Of a stretch of 64,000 nt of DNA, positions 37,623 through 50,862 are shown piece after piece (within the stretch, counting starts at the first letter, position 1; each line of letters opens with the position of its first letter). Both the position numbers and the translations under genes were made by a program. Origin of the DNA: Spinellus fusiger (Eukaryota; Mucoromycota; Mucoromycetes; Mucorales; Phycomycetaceae); NCBI GenBank assembly GCA_025094145.1, contig JALLLS010000055.1, positions 124,001 to 188,000 on the forward strand, written 5' to 3'. Under the pieces are notes generated by a model. It did not search any database and was not told where the DNA came from. It worked only from the letters and a program-made list of their open reading frames with translations.

Positions 37623-39348
37623 ATGTTCGCTACAGAAACAAGCGAGACTCCACCACAACCACCCCCTCACGACTTCTCCAGCCTAAAAACACCCCTCCCT
37701 ATACTACTCCAACCGCCGCTGTCTCCTACCACACCAGCCGCCATGCAGCGTTCTAAAACAGTACGTAATTTTGGTCATGCTGGTAACAAAGTACGGGAAT
37801 TCTTTAAGAAACAAACGAGCAAAGACGTCGACCACCCCAGTAGACCTGTGAGTCTTTATGAGGAGCCCAACAGTTACTCCTCTGCCCACCCACAGAAAGG
37901 ACGACCTCCCCTGCCTTCTTCTGCCTCATATACACCAAGAACTCAATATGAACACGAGTCCTTTGCTGCTATAGATGAGGAAACCCTACCAAGAGACAAT
38001 AGTAAGTGCGCTTGTTTACCAATGCTATAGTCTATCTTCTCCCCTTTTTTTTTCTTTCTTTTTCTTTCTTTTGCTATTGCTATTGCTATTGCTATTGCTG
38101 CTGCTACTCTTTTTTCTACTCTTCATAAAGGGCACAGTCATCGCATGTTGGACGGAGAATACTTTAGGTGCATCGTACGACCTCCCTGCCTTTCTTTTTC
38201 TTCTCTTTTTCTTCTCTTCTTCTCTCTTTTTCTCCTCTTCTCCTCTTCTTATTCTTCTCTCTTTCTCTTACGTGGACTCTCTTTACTCTTCCTCATTAGC
38301 AGAAGAAAGGATGGAGACAAGGCACTCTCATTCCATCGACGGACCTCAGCCTGAAAAGTGGGACTCACGCATAGATACTAAGTCACTTTCACCAGAAGCA
38401 GACGAGGTCATGCGAGAACTAGAACAAGTGAATGCCTCTATTGCACGTGTAAAACAAGACGTTGCAGTTCAGGCAGAGAAGAAGAAAACTCTCCAATCAA
38501 AGCTAGAAGAGGCCCGTCGTCTCTTCCAGGCACGAGAAGTGGAATATACACAAGTAGAACACAACTTCTTTGAACATACCCGTGTGATTCGAGCCACTGA
38601 TGACGATCTGTCCACCATCCGAGACTCGTTTAAACTGCTAAAGTACTCCATTACCCGTATGATTATGACATTGAACAAAAAGGCAGACAGAGACAAGGCC
38701 ACAGAGAAGCTGGTGGCAGCATGGCCTCATCTTTCTCTCCTGGATCCCACCACCACACCCCAAGCACTCGAGCCAAAGTACATCAATCTGTTGGTAGAGA
38801 AGCGGATTCATGAGCATCTTGTGCAGTCTGTGTTTCGATGTCCACTCTATCCTGGGCTGTCTGTGAATGAAGCTTATGCCTCTCTGAACGAGTGGTTAGT
38901 GGCGCATGAGTCTCGATTCAATGTACGGCTTCGGCAGCAGCTCGCCTCGATTGTGGCCAAGAACCGAAAAGAAGGAGTGATGTATGAGGCAGGCCATGCA
39001 GAAAAGAAAAAGATTGCAGATAGGATCTACAATGACCTTGCAGATATCTATGCGCCTTTTGTGCGTGAGAATGATGCTGCAGTAGAAGAAGAGAAGCGGT
39101 ACTCCCATAAGATTGCGGATATTGTGGATAAGGCCATGCAGTTGGTGGTGGCCATTCGTGGACAGGAAGTGGACATTGCTACTCTGGAGATTGAGGAAGG
39201 GAAACAGGCCTTTGATGAGGAGACGATGGTGGATGTCAAGGGAAAGACAGCAGGCACTGTTCTATTTTGTATCTGTCCAGTGTTTGTGGGTGGTGATGGA
39301 GAACACGGTTTCCTGGAGAAGGGAAAAGTGGTGGTGGGTGGTGTATAG
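37623..39348 (+). CDS. Coiled-coil protein of unknown function
   Basis: Three exons: 37623-38001, 38138-38167, 38300-39348; 485 residues. The N-terminus (1-125) is proline/serine-rich and disordered, with a basic stretch VRNFGHAGNKVREFFKKQ that might bind membranes. Residues from about 170 are alpha-helical coiled coil (VMRELEQVNASIARVKQDVA, then a long helical region), followed by a more globular alpha-helical part with conserved-looking CPLYPGLSVNEAYASL and YNDLADIYAPF, and a short Gly/Val tail. I do not recognise a named family. The small middle exon is chosen by phase and is the weakest part. Intron 2 is a 132-bp pyrimidine-rich stretch that stays open in frame, so retention would add a hydrophobic insert; splicing is more likely. 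Confidence 0.7.
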
Positions 39349-39917
39349 GTCTATATGAGCATATGAATAAGTGGGTAGGAAGCACCAAGACCAGGTAGAC
39401 ATGGCTCTGTTTCTATTTTCCCTGCTTATTCTATTCTACCTATCATTGCACTTCTTCACGTATCTATTCACCTATCAAAAGCCATCTTCTTTTTCCCTTG
39501 TTACTCCTTTTTTATTTTTTTACCCATTGTATCTTTTATTTATTGCCTCATCTTTGCTTATTTTCCTATCTTCCTATCTTGCTTATTTTATTTTCTTACC
39601 TACACTTCATAGATACATCATCGTTACCTACATTTCTACCTACATTTTGTGTAATACCATTTGCACCTGCAGTTGTTTTTCCTTGTTTACTCTTTCTCTA
39701 CGTATTTCTCCCTGTGTGCTTGTGTATTCAAGGATGTGTTCAATTAGAAGAAAACCCCTCTTATAAAAAGAACAAAAGAAAGAAGGAAAAACAGCCTTAG
39801 TCTATGTCGAGTCTTCATCTACTCATCTCTTCATGATCCATTTTGAAAGTCCGGGGATTGCTCTTTCGCTTTCTCTCTTTAGAATAACACACTTCACCTT
39901 CTCTTTGCTCATTTCTC
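39349..39917. other. Intergenic, T-rich
   Basis: Pyrimidine-rich spacer between tandem genes. Open frames here are Leu/Phe/Ser low-complexity and not supported. Confidence 0.5.
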
Positions 39918-42900
39918 ATGGCATTACCTGAGCGAGAGGTATGGCTCTCGAATATCAGTACGACGGTTACTGGGCATGTATCTCAGTGGGGATTTCCTAT
40001 TGATATCTGCCCGGGAATATTTGCATGTAATGGAGAACCTATTCCAGGCACTCCCATGTATTCTTCAAAGACAACGACAGGACTCCAAGCACAGTTAATC
40101 CTCTGTGGTAGTGTGGGGACCCTGTGCTTTTTATTATTTTGTTTTCTCCGAGTGAGGTGGGTGGAGAGAGAGAGAGCAAGAAGGAGAAAGAGAGAAATAG
40201 AGGGAGAGAAAAGAAGCCGTACAATTCTCTCTTTGTATGTACTTGTAGACTGACACAAATAGGGATTCTTGAATAGATGGAGTGCTATGTATTCTCCCAG
40301 ATTAAGCATGTCAAAGTAATGGATAATTTATAGGAATAGTAATATATATACACACATACAAAAAGAGAGAGAGAGAAACTCAACTATAGCGTTTCTTTTA
40401 TTTACTTTATCCTATAGACATGCCCCAGCAACCCTACCCAATTCCTTCTTTGGTTGGATATTGCCACTGATAAGGACACCCAATGAAGTTGTGCTTGAGA
40501 AAGTAGGATTGGATGCAGTAGTAGTAAGTCATCATACACTACAACATCTTGTCCAATACAACACACTGCACTGCACTCATAAACTCACTCTTTTGAATTC
40601 CAACAGATGCTCCAATTCCTTCTTATGGGATTCAAACTGTTCAGTCTCTGTGCATTCTTTGGTATTATTGTCCTGTACCCTGTCAGCAAAATGGGTGGTG
40701 ATTTATCAGACCCTATCATTGATCCTGAACAACCAGGGAATTCCACCATCACCACTAACAGCAGATTAAGTATGCCAGACACCTTATTTGCACTGGACCT
40801 TTCTTCCTATTCACCCACCTTCCTATGGGTCTATCTCTTCTTCACCTACTTTTTTTGCTTTGCTACCTTCTATTTCACATTTATGAACTACCGAGACTAT
40901 GTTTATATTCGACGTGAATTCCTACTACGAACAGCAAAGACCATTCCTTCCAGAACAATCATTGTCACTGGTATTCCCACTCAGTTACGCACCAATAGAA
41001 AACTAGCAGAATACTTTGAGAAATTGGGCATTGGTGTTGTGGAATCTGTTCATATTATTCGCCATGTCGACAGATTGCTCGAGTTTATCAAGGAACGGGC
41101 TCAATATTTGCGTCGTTTGGAAGCAGCTTATGCTGACTACTGGGGAAATCCCTGCCATGACAACAACTACAATCCAGAGGAGTTGTTGAGAGAAGCAGAA
41201 CGAGACCAGTCATTGCATGCCCTTGATTGGTCTACAGGCGGGGTAGACAGACTGCTCACTCACAGTCAACAGAGAAAGCGTCCTATGGTGAAAGATGGGT
41301 TTATGGGATTCTTGGGTCAACCTGTTGATGCTATTCAGTTTTATACTGAAAAATTCAATGCGATTGATGAAGTAGTATTAAAGGCAAGGAAGCATGGCAA
41401 ATTCATTGCTACCAATGTTGGATTTGTTACTTATGAAGATACCATCAGTGCTGTAAGTTTATTTCTATCTACCATGCCTCCCCCCCCTTTATTATTACAT
41501 CACGATGTTATTATATTGCTATAGTGCTATAGTGTTATATTGATGTAGACTCATTTCAATCGATATGTGCTATTGTGTATTATGGTGATCTAGTCAGTAG
41601 CAGCTCAAGTCCTTATTGCCTCGACACCCTTCCTTGTTCGCGTCAGTCTTGCTCCAGAACCCAGGGATGTTTTATGGGAGAACATTGCTATGCATGAACG
41701 TGAACGAGTCATTCGACAAGGCATCATGAGGGTAGTCATTCTGTTCCTCGTCTTTTTCTGGGTGATTCCTATTTCTTATTTCTCTGCATTGACCAACGAA
41801 GACTCCTTGAGAAATTACTTCCCATGGCTCATGAAGTTGGCAGAAAAAAACAAGATCCTACAACAGATTGTTCAGGGATTTTTACCTACTTTGGGTGTGA
41901 ATATTTTCATGGCCATTTTACCTTTGATATTTAATGGTAAGGTGTTGTCTTGGTGCCACGGTGAAGTTGTGCCTATAAGTAAAGAAGTATATTCTAATTC
42001 ATGCATGGGGGATGTTGTTGTTAGGATTGAGTGTAATTGAAGGGTTTTCAAGACGGAGTGAAGCAGAAGAGTCCACGTTTAAAAAGTAAATAACAAATAC
42101 TATTGATACTATGAATATAACTGATTACTATTGTTATCTTCTTTCTAGGCACTTTTTTTTCCTCATGTTCAATGTCCTGTTGGTATTTACACTGACAAGC
42201 ACTCTCTTTAAAACCCTCAAAGACATGTTGGAGGATCCTACCAAGATCGCCAATATTCTAGCCACTAGTCTTCCTCAAGTAGCACCCTTCTTTGTCAATT
42301 ACACAGTATTGCAGGGCATTATGTTGTAAGAACAACCACTCATGAGAAGGATGCATTGGCATTACTGATATTCTTTTCTCTTGTCTGCATAATAGACTTC
42401 CTATCCAATTGTTGCAGATAGGTCCAGTCTTTCTTCAACTGTTTTACCGCGCTTTTCTCTGTAAAACTCCCCGTGATTATTCGGAAGTCTTGGCTCCTCG
42501 CATGTACAACTATAGCATAGGCTACCCAATACCTGTATTTCTTTTTGTCGTTCTGTTGGTTTATTCTACCATCAGCCCCCTTATCCTAGTGTTCGGAGCC
42601 ATCTACTATGCCCTGGCCTATTTGGTGTTCAAATACCAACTTCTTTATGGTAGGCTAACAATGAATGGTGTGTTTCTCAACAATTTTATGCAAAAAAAGT
42701 ATATTTTCATCCTTACGAGGTAGCAGGCAGAATGTGGCCACTCGTATTTTCACGTATTATCACCGGTCTTTTACTGTTTGAGCTGACATCTTCTGGTCTA
42801 TTTGTCCTGAAGCGTGCCTATCCATTGGCCCTTCTCTGTATTCCGCTTATTCTTCTGACGATCCTGTTCAAGCTCGGCATGGATGCTGCTTATCAGCGCA

Positions 42901-43851
42901 ATACACAATTCCTTCCTCTTCAAATGCTTTCTGATAGGTTTGGTCCTATGTCTACAGTGGCTGAACCACTTAACAAGACTCCTATTCCTCACACGTCATT
43001 TTCCCAAGCGTCTTCACATCACAAGGATTCTATGGTGGACTCCTCTTTGCTCGATATTGCTATGAACCCTTCAGTAGATCCTTCAGTAGATCCTTCAGTA
43101 GATCCTTCAGTAGATCCTTCAGTAGATTCATCAGGAGATTCATCAGTAAATCCATCAGTAAATCTCTCCATGGAAACCACTCTTCTGAACTCAACAGTTC
43201 TTGCAAAGCCCTCACTACTAATATCTGTCTCATCTACACCATGCCCTCCTCCCAAGCCATTAAGACGTAGACGCACTGTTTTGGATGAAGATGACTATGA
43301 AGCAGAGCCACAGCAGTACACTGATTTCAAAGAACCCCCAATGACTTTATTGGATGGTATTCTTAATACTGGCATGAAACAGTACGGACATCCTGCTCTC
43401 CTTGGTGTTCTTCCTCAGTTGTGGTTGCCCATTAAAGCAGGATCTGTCAAAACATTAGGAAAATCTATTCTCAAGTCTTTCCAGTATGGATATATATTGG
43501 ACAGAACTGATGGTATTGTATTATAAGACACGAATACGAATAACAACACTATTCATTCACTCTTATTATTTATTTTTTTACCTTTATTTTACTTTTATTT
43601 ATATACAAATATTAGATACAAGCCATGAACAGCAGCCTTTGCTAGGAAATACCGATGTGCATAGTAGAGGCATTGCTATTCAGTCAAAAGGAAGAGAAAT
43701 AACACGACCTATTGTCAGAGAGGAGAGTGAAACAGAAGATGAATTTGAAGTGGGCACTTATTATCATCATCCTGAGAGACGCCATTCACGTACGAGTGGG
43801 AAGGTGGATGAAGCCACGCCTAGTATTTTAAACCGTACATCTTACTTGTGA
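39918..43851 (+). CDS. CSC1: CSC1/OSCA-type calcium-permeable stress-gated channel (DUF221 family)
   Basis: Multi-pass membrane protein of the TMEM63/OSCA family; members are mechanosensitive or osmosensitive cation channels. Nine exons: 39918-40156, 40418-40523, 40607-41452, 41594-41936, 42025-42085, 42149-42325, 42396-42649, 42700-43512, 43616-43851; 1024 residues. Order: late-exocytosis-type N-terminus with first membrane segment and HAPATLPNSFFGWILPLI; two further segments; a cytosolic loop starting RTIIVTGIPTQLRTNRKL (RRM-like PHM7_cyt); then the RSN1_7TM core with ASTPFLVRVSLAPEPRDVLWENI, LPTLGVNIFMAILPLIFNGLS, GIMLLPIQLLQIGP and AGRMWPLVFSRIITGLLLF. The C-terminal tail is cytosolic and has a PSVD tandem repeat (43068-43160), then PPMTLLDGILNTGMKQYGHPAL. 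The last splice was placed at 43512 to avoid a stop. Confidence 0.9.
43068..43160 (+). repeat. 12-bp minisatellite coding PSVD repeats in CSC1
   Basis: CCTTCAGTAGAT is repeated about five times perfectly and then degenerates, giving PSVD units in the cytosolic tail. Length polymorphism between strains is likely. Confidence 0.85.
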
Positions 43852-45001
43852 TGGGACTATTCTTGTGATATCTCTTGCAAGAGAAGAAGAAAGGGGGGGA
43901 GAAGTCTATGCTTATTAATTATCATTCCACTTCAATGTTTAAGGTAATAAAAGATAAGTTTATAAAATATACAGTAAGAATGGATGAATAAATAATTAAA
44001 TAATTAAATAAAACTAACCTACAGACTCAATGACAGATGATCTTCAATGAAGAAATAATAATAAACATCTATACCACCTTCACCATACCAAGTATATCAA
44101 TGCCTCTTGTTGTATTCTTGGTATGGATGGGATATATTCTTTTATTTATTCACTCCTATAGACATAATCTATTACTTACAATGACAAAAAGAAAAAGAAA
44201 AAGAAAACAAACACATACACACACATACACTTTCTTAGGGAAGGGGAGGGAGGGAAGAAGGAGCAGAGAAGAAAAGGAGAGTGGATGAATAAAGAAAAGT
44301 ATATTCTCTTGTATGGGTACATGTCAAGGGAGAAAGAGGGAGGACAAGTCTTTCTATCCAAAGAAACAGAACAGAAATGATGTCTCTTCCCTATGCTGGT
44401 GTGTTTCTTCTCATGAGAAGCAAGAAAATTAAAACAATAAGAGGCAAGGGAGGAAGTTGGAAGGAGAAGACAGTTGAAGAAAGGAAAAAAAAAGGAAAAT
44501 TAAGGGGGAGGAGGAAGAGGAGGAAAACAAGAAGGGGCAAATGCTATTATCAAGAAGTCCTTGCTGTAGAGGCATTGGATAGTCCTTACCAAATATACTG
44601 TAGCTACATGACTCTACATAATTTGCACAGTGTCCACTACTAACCACCACTCCAACTTGCCTCCATGTTATTCCACCTTGGCATTTTATCGATGCCTTAA
44701 GAAATAAGAAATGAACGCATACATATCCACCCACCCACCTACATAAACACATATACACACCTATACCCATACCCACACACACACACATATACATACATAC
44801 ACACATACATACACACATATATACATACACACACACACATACATACATACATATCAAAAATAATAATAAAATGTCGTTCTCATTTTAAACTGTTTATTTT
44901 TCTTCATTTATGCCTTTTTCTTATTGAAACAACAGCAACAAAAAAAAGGGTCTTTTCCTCTCTTTTTCTTCTTTCTTCTTTCTTCTTTCTCTTTTGTTAC
45001 T
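43852..45001. other. Intergenic between CSC1 and BUD14/TEA4-like gene
   Basis: Low-complexity DNA: AAAAG and GGAG-rich stretches, then a mixed CA/TACA microsatellite at about 44740-44855, then a pyrimidine-rich leader just upstream of the next ATG. No gene supported. Confidence 0.6.
44740..44855. repeat. CACA/TACA microsatellite
   Basis: About 115 bp of alternating CA and TACA units. Confidence 0.85.
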
Positions 45002-48000
45002 ATGAAACCCACTCACTACCTTAAACAGAACGAGGAACATGAAATATCACCTAGAAATCATCATACCAGCCGAATGTACTCTATACAACAGAGACAGCAA
45101 CCTGGTACTGGGCTTCGTGGCATTGACACTGGACTACAAGTGATTGAGGACGACGAAGATGAAGAAGAATTGATAATAGAAGACACATCCTCTATTTCTT
45201 CATCTCCCAGCATACCAGACGAAGACATCAACTTTGATCTTGTCTATGCACTCCACACATTTGTTGCAACAGTAGAAGGACAAGCCTCTGTCGTCAAGGG
45301 AGATGCTCTTATTCTTATGGAAGACACTAATATCTACTGGTGGCTCGTAGAAGTATTCAAGACACGTGAAATGGGCTATATTCCTGCTGAAAACATTGAG
45401 GTGTGTGTGGGTGTGGGTGTGTGTGGGTGTTTAGGGTGCTATTACAAACAAGTATTGATCCTATTCATTTTGTTGCTGTACACTCTAGACACCCTATGAA
45501 CGGCTTGCTCGTCTTAACAAGCATAAGAATGTTGAACTGACAGCACCCAGAGGAGATTATGATACAAAGCATCCTCCTCCTCACCCTCCTCCCAACCACA
45601 AACGGGTGGTCATTGCATCAGGCACAGGCGCAACTCAGATATTCCATTTTGAAGTGGAATCAGACATGGATGAGGAAAATGAAGATGATCAGGATGACCA
45701 AGACTCAGAGTTAATACAAGTGGATCAAGACAGAGAGGAAGAGTGTGGCATTGATCCTCATGAGACAAGAATCAGACCCAGTGCAAGCAATAGTGATTGG
45801 CAAGAACAGCACTGGGATCTTGACTCTCCTACACTTGCTCGAAAGTCATTGGAAGAAGTAGGGAAATCTCATGGAGAAACACAAGAATTGCGGGTGTTTG
45901 CAGGCAATATTGGAAGGGGTCCTTTGTTCCATACTTTTGCCATTACGCATGCCACTACAGCAGAGGATCTGGTCAAGGAAGCAGTGCTCCGCTTTTCTAT
46001 TCATGATTTTGCTACTGAGAGTCCATTGGATTGCACAATTGAACATTATTTGGCAGTGCAGGGACTGGATGGAGGTAAACACCAGTAAAATAGACACCCA
46101 CCCACCCAAACACATACCTGTTGCTATGCTTATATTAATGCTATGCGTAAGATGACTATATACTTGCAGCACAAGACAAGCCTCTCTCTATTTTCAAGAC
46201 ACTGACAGCCCCACTCACCACACCCATGCCCTCTCCGTCGCATATCCGTCGCATATCCCAGCCAGACTCGACAGAGACACGACAGAGACAGAGACCCCGT
46301 TCAAGTAGCTTTAGTAGCTATGAACAGACATCGTATGACGAGGACTCGGTGTTGAGATTCTACCTCTATCGACGCATTAAGCGGGCCCATGAAAGAGAGG
46401 GGCTAATTTACATCAAAGTCTCCTTATACCCAGAAGAAAATGTTGTTATCCCTCCAAGCCAGCAGTGCCCTCGCAACAATGTTTTTACAACAAACCCAAC
46501 ACCCGCTGCCTTTTCCTCAAAGAAGAAGTTCACCGTGCACCGTGCAGAGATAGATCGCATTGACAAGATTATTGCTGTCCGACAAGAGTTGCAGATTGGG
46601 GCTGTTGTGAATGCAGCTCTTGACAAATTCCATGTGCCTGATGCAGAAGCAGATAACTTTAGTCCTATAGAGCAATCGCACGACCTTAATGCACTCTCAC
46701 TCTCTCGCCAGTTTGCCAAATACAGAATGTCTGTGCGTGCAAGTGGAAAAGGTAATCCTTTTTTTTCTTTTTTTCTTTTTTTATGTCTATCTATTGTATA
46801 TGTGTATGTTAACCTAAAAAGAAAAAAGAGGAAGAAAAAAAGGAGGAAAAAAAGAGGAAAAACAAGGGGAAAGAGGAGAAAAGGTCAAAAGCATATGTAG
46901 AGTAGAAGGGTGTTTTCCAAGATGACAAGGAAGTGGGGAGGGTTTTGGTGTATTACAGAAAAGGACAGCGATAAAGAGAGAGAGTGTGAGTGTGTGTGAG
47001 ATTGATGGATCGATGGATCGATTAGAATCATGTGTGGAGAGATGGTTATGGGCATAATCATAGACATAACATAGACATATTTATCTGCGTGCAAAGGGAG
47101 GAATTCACTGATATTTTTAGAGTGGGAACTTAAGCCTCAGGATCTTATGTCGACCGTCCTCCAGCAGCAACATCCCTCATCACCACACGGCCCAGTGACG
47201 AGTGATCTTTTGTTTATCCTTCGTAGGTCTGATCTGGGCGCTCAAAAGCAAAGACAGTCTCCTCGTTTGGCAGGAGTGGGAAGAGCCTTGTCAGAGCCAC
47301 GCCTGCCGCCCATCCTGACAGCACAAGACAGACGTCCAAGCATTTTGGATATTCTTATGGACAGCCAAGATCGTCGTCCATCCGTCACGAGCTCACTTGA
47401 CTCTCCACGCGGAGACGAAAGAAGGCCTTTGGGTGCAATTCACCAGGAACGAAAAACATCCCTGGTTCAAGGAGCGAGTTCGGGGTCAAGCCAGGGCACG
47501 TCTTCTTATCCAAATTATCAAGGAAAGCTCAATTCACCTTCTTCTACTCTTTCTCCTCCTCTCCTTGGCTTCCGTCGGTCTTCCGTCACTTCTTCCAATA
47601 TTTCGGGCACTTCCCTCAATTCCGACTCACCTATCGACAGTTCTGCTATGGCACGCTCCAATTCACACCAACTCTCGCCTGTGGAGTCTGCCACCGAGGC
47701 AGGAAAGCGCAAAAAGGAAAGTAATTTCAAGCAGCAGTTAAAGAGACTGGTGGGATGGGGCTCCAAGTCAAGAAAGGCATCCCCCACGCCCCTCACACCA
47801 CAGTCGACTCTCGTCACAGCCACCTTTGATGTCCATCCACTCCAGCCCAGTATGTCCTGTACAAGTCCTACCCTTCTACAACCAGTAGACACTCGTTCTG
47901 ATTTCAGCTTCCAATCTGCCCCTTGTTCGGCACGCCCAGTGATGCCTGGCACTCCTCACTCCTCACACCATCCAAGCCAAAGCACACTCACTGTCCCCGA

Positions 48001-49478
48001 TGCCATAGGAGGTCTTTCGCTGGCCAGTGTTCCCTTTACCAGTGTCCATTCTGATCTGGCCAAAGCCACTCTATTGCAGCGTCTGTCTACTGCCTCCTCC
48101 AACACAGGCTCAGTGGAATATGATAGAGAGGAGGGCAAGCTACTAGTCCAGCAAGACATGTACTGTATGCCTGAAAACCCTGGTCTTCAAGAGGAAAACG
48201 GGAGACCAAGAGATAAGGAGAACATGTCAGCGCCTACTGTCTTGACAATGGGGGTCACTAGCATGACCAGTGCCACCACCCTCAGTACAAGTGCTGCTAG
48301 TACTGCTACAGTGACTCCACATTTACGCTCCTCTACCACAGATGAGGGTGACATGGCGGCTACACCAGGAACAACGACTGCCCCTGGAACTGACCGAGTA
48401 CTACCACCACCACCAGCAGCAGCAGCACCCATAGCAACACCCATAGCAACACCCATAGCAACACCCATAGCAACACCCATAGCAACACCCATAGCAACAG
48501 CAGCAGCAGCACCTGTTGTAGTACCAGAACCCCTACTCATGGATATCCAAACACAATATGCCATGTGGATTGGCAGTCAGGACACACAAGAAGAGTTGGC
48601 TCCACCAGTGCCTATCAACCACCGATCTGTGCCTAGTGCCACTGACAAGACACTCGCTACCAAGACATCTTCCTCTGTGGGTGCTAAGCAAGAGACATCG
48701 CCTGTTCCTGTTTCTTCTATGGACAAAGAGAACCCTTCCACTTCTCCTCCTGCAAAAACAGCTTCTGATCCAATGACTCCTGTTTCGCCTGTGTCTGTGC
48801 CTATGCCTCCCATTCAAGTAGCAGAGACACCTGAGGCTGTCCATAGTGCAGTGGTTACGCCTCCTGTGGCAAAATCTGCCCACCAGGCCCATCTCAGTGG
48901 CAGTGGATTGGATGACCTGTTCTTATTAGTAGCTCATGGTGTTGACTTTCTACAGACACGAGAGAACTCTCAATGGGAAGATGAGGGTGGCTATGAATAC
49001 CACCCCTGGAACAGAACAGAAGGCTCTTTTGCTGTTCGTAACAGTAAAAAGAACGCCAAACCCAGTATCTTGAATGACACTGCAGAAGACAGCACTCCCA
49101 GCAGTGTGGAGCAAGAAGAGCAAGAAATTCTGCCTAGCAGTGCAACACAGCCTACAGAAGAAGGAGAGATGGCTGTAAAAAAGGGTCTGACTGAGAGTGA
49201 GCCTACAGAAGAAGACAAGCCACTGTCTCCTCCCCCTACACCCTTGCCACGACAGCAGAAGCAAGAAGAAAAGAAGACAGCCAATACAGAGCATACAGTG
49301 CCATTGGCTGCCACTCATTTTGGAAGTAATAACAAGATGCCTCAAGCAGAAGGAAATATGGATGAGGTGAGTGCCTTGCCTTGCCTTGGATCAATTCTAG
49401 TCTTTTTGTTTGTCTGCCTGTACTGACTATTCTTCTTAGGAACTGCAACGCATTGTTGCTGCTCATATTGTGTTTTAA
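45002..49478 (+). CDS. SH3 polarity scaffold of the Bud14/Tea4 type
   Basis: Five exons: 45002-45400, 45489-46074, 46170-46751, 47121-49366, 49440-49478; 1283 residues. An acidic N-terminus is followed by an SH3 domain (about 76-133): FDLVYALHTFVATVEGQASV, YWWLVEVFKTREMGYIPAEN, and directly TPYERLARLNKHKNVEL, the combination seen in yeast Bud14 and fission-yeast Tea4. A Ras-association-like segment follows (ELRVFAGNIGRGPLFHTFAI to about residue 328), then basic regions and a long Ser/Pro-rich disordered tail. Bud14/Tea4 link protein phosphatase 1 to sites of polarised growth and microtubule ends; I saw no unambiguous RVxF docking site. The big exon 4 contains a PIAT tandem repeat (48420-48500). 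Exon 4 joins by G|AG to WELKPQDL. The short last exon is chosen by phase. Confidence 0.82.
48420..48505 (+). repeat. 12-bp minisatellite coding PIAT repeats
   Basis: CCCATAGCAACA is repeated about six times in frame, flanked by GCA alanine codons. Coding consequence: PIAT units in the disordered tail of the SH3 scaffold. Confidence 0.85.
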
Positions 49479-49998
49479 TAATGATAATGATAATAATGAT
49501 AATAATAATGACTCCAAAATATGAACCCTTTGCACACCCACCCACCCACATCCTTACACACAAATACACCTACAGAAAGAGGGATTATTCTCTCTTTCTC
49601 ATTCTCATTTATCCTCCTTGTCCATGTTCATGTATACACTCTACACAAGCACAAAAATATTCTGCATCCTACACCGGTCAGCACTACCTCCTCACACACA
49701 CGCACAAATGTAGAGTCCCTGTCTCTTCATTTGATAATTCATCAACTGCATTTTTTCACCAAACATCTACACCTCCCTATCTCCTCTTTCTTCCTCTTTC
49801 TTCTAATACACATGGCCATTTTTTCCTTTAAAGTGAAATGAAGCATATACCAATGTTTGTAATAAAGTATAAAACATAAAACTCTCTTTGTTTCTCCTGT
49901 GTAGGAATGAAGGGTGGCAGCAAGAAGAATAGGAAGAAGAAGAAGAAGAATAATAATAATAACTCTAATGATCACCAGTCGTAACATCATTATCAGTG
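49479..49998. other. Intergenic between convergent genes
   Basis: Contains GATAAT repeats right after the stop codon and GAA/TAA runs near 49925-49960. Should hold both 3' ends; no gene seen. Confidence 0.55.
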
Positions 49999-50542
49999 CT
50001 AATAACCCTGCATCAAGGCACTCTCTTCTAAATCAATCTCCTCTTCCATCAAGGCACTCTCTTCTAAATCAATCTCCTCTTCCATCAAGGCACGCTGATA
50101 TTCTGCTTCTTTCTTTCCTCCCCACCGACGCCTATGTTCTCTTCTTGTTGCAGATATATAATCAATTAAAAGAGCACTAAGGATCCCACTTGTTCCTCCT
50201 GCAACATTAGCAAGAATGTCGTACATATCAAATGTTCTATACTTTGATACAGCATCATCAATTCATCCATTCTTACTGATACGCCTACAGATCACTTACT
50301 GGAAGAAGTCCTTGCACACATTCACTTCCTACTGCAGCAGAGAAGAGGAATACAGAGGCAAGAAGAACATTACGCTTATAGGATAAATTCCATACAAAAT
50401 ACAGACACATCCCAAACAAACAAAAGCACACAAAATGAAGCACTTTGTCATTCACATACAGTTCAAGGCTCAAAGGTAAGAATCCAAGCAGCCCCATTAC
50501 CACCAATAAGATGGCCAGGACAATCAGGACCTTGAGTCTCAT
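49999..50542 (-). CDS. VanZ-like small membrane protein
   Basis: Two exons, 50542-50300 and 50241-49999, encode 161 residues. MRLKVLIVLAILLVVMGLLG starts a first membrane segment. VNDKVLHFVCFCLFGMCLYF carries the D-K-x-x-H-F motif of VanZ-like proteins. The later GSECVQGLLPYRTFDMYDIL and ANVAGG block is also typical. Fungal members are uncharacterised; bacterial VanZ gives teicoplanin resistance, which says little about this gene. The C-terminal tail has a 12-residue unit ALMEEEIDLEES twice. The frame is open upstream to 50701, so a longer N-terminus is possible; the ATG at 50542 was preferred because the first membrane helix follows directly. Confidence 0.75.
50010..50090 (-). repeat. 36-bp direct repeat in VanZ-like gene
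   Basis: A 36-bp unit beginning CATCAAGGCACTCTCTTCTA occurs twice in tandem and starts a third time, encoding ALMEEEIDLEES units. Confidence 0.85.
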
Positions 50543-50862
50543 TGGATAGAAAGAGAAAGCCAATAACAGTAGGCTATCTTCATAGAAAGAAGAAGAAAAC
50601 AAGAGAAACCTCAGATTAGAAAAATATACATCAGCGGAGGATCTGTTCCTCAATGCAATATCACATCTGCCTTTTTTAGGAGGGGTGACCTCATCAGTCA
50701 TAGAATCTTCTACGTGTCTCTCTCTTATTCACGCACTGCCTTTTTTCTTCTTCTTTTCTTTCCTATTCTCCTTTGTTACAAAAAACAAGAAAACAAACAA
50801 ACAGAGACAGAAACAAACAAACAAACAAACATCTTCCCTTTTCTATTGTAACATCTGCCATT
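50543..50862. promoter_or_regulatory. Divergent promoter region VanZ-like / SEC22
   Basis: About 320 bp between divergent start codons, with an AAACAAAC-rich leader just before SEC22. No defined factor site recognised. Confidence 0.45.

Noticed and set aside
39371..39800. Hydrophobic frame after the coiled-coil gene
   Set aside because: Pyrimidine-rich spacer; Leu/Phe/Ser low complexity without family features.
48187..48892. Antisense frames with alanine/glycine or His/Arg-rich repeats in the SH3 scaffold
   Set aside because: Shadows of the PIAT minisatellite and Ser/Thr-rich coding sequence.
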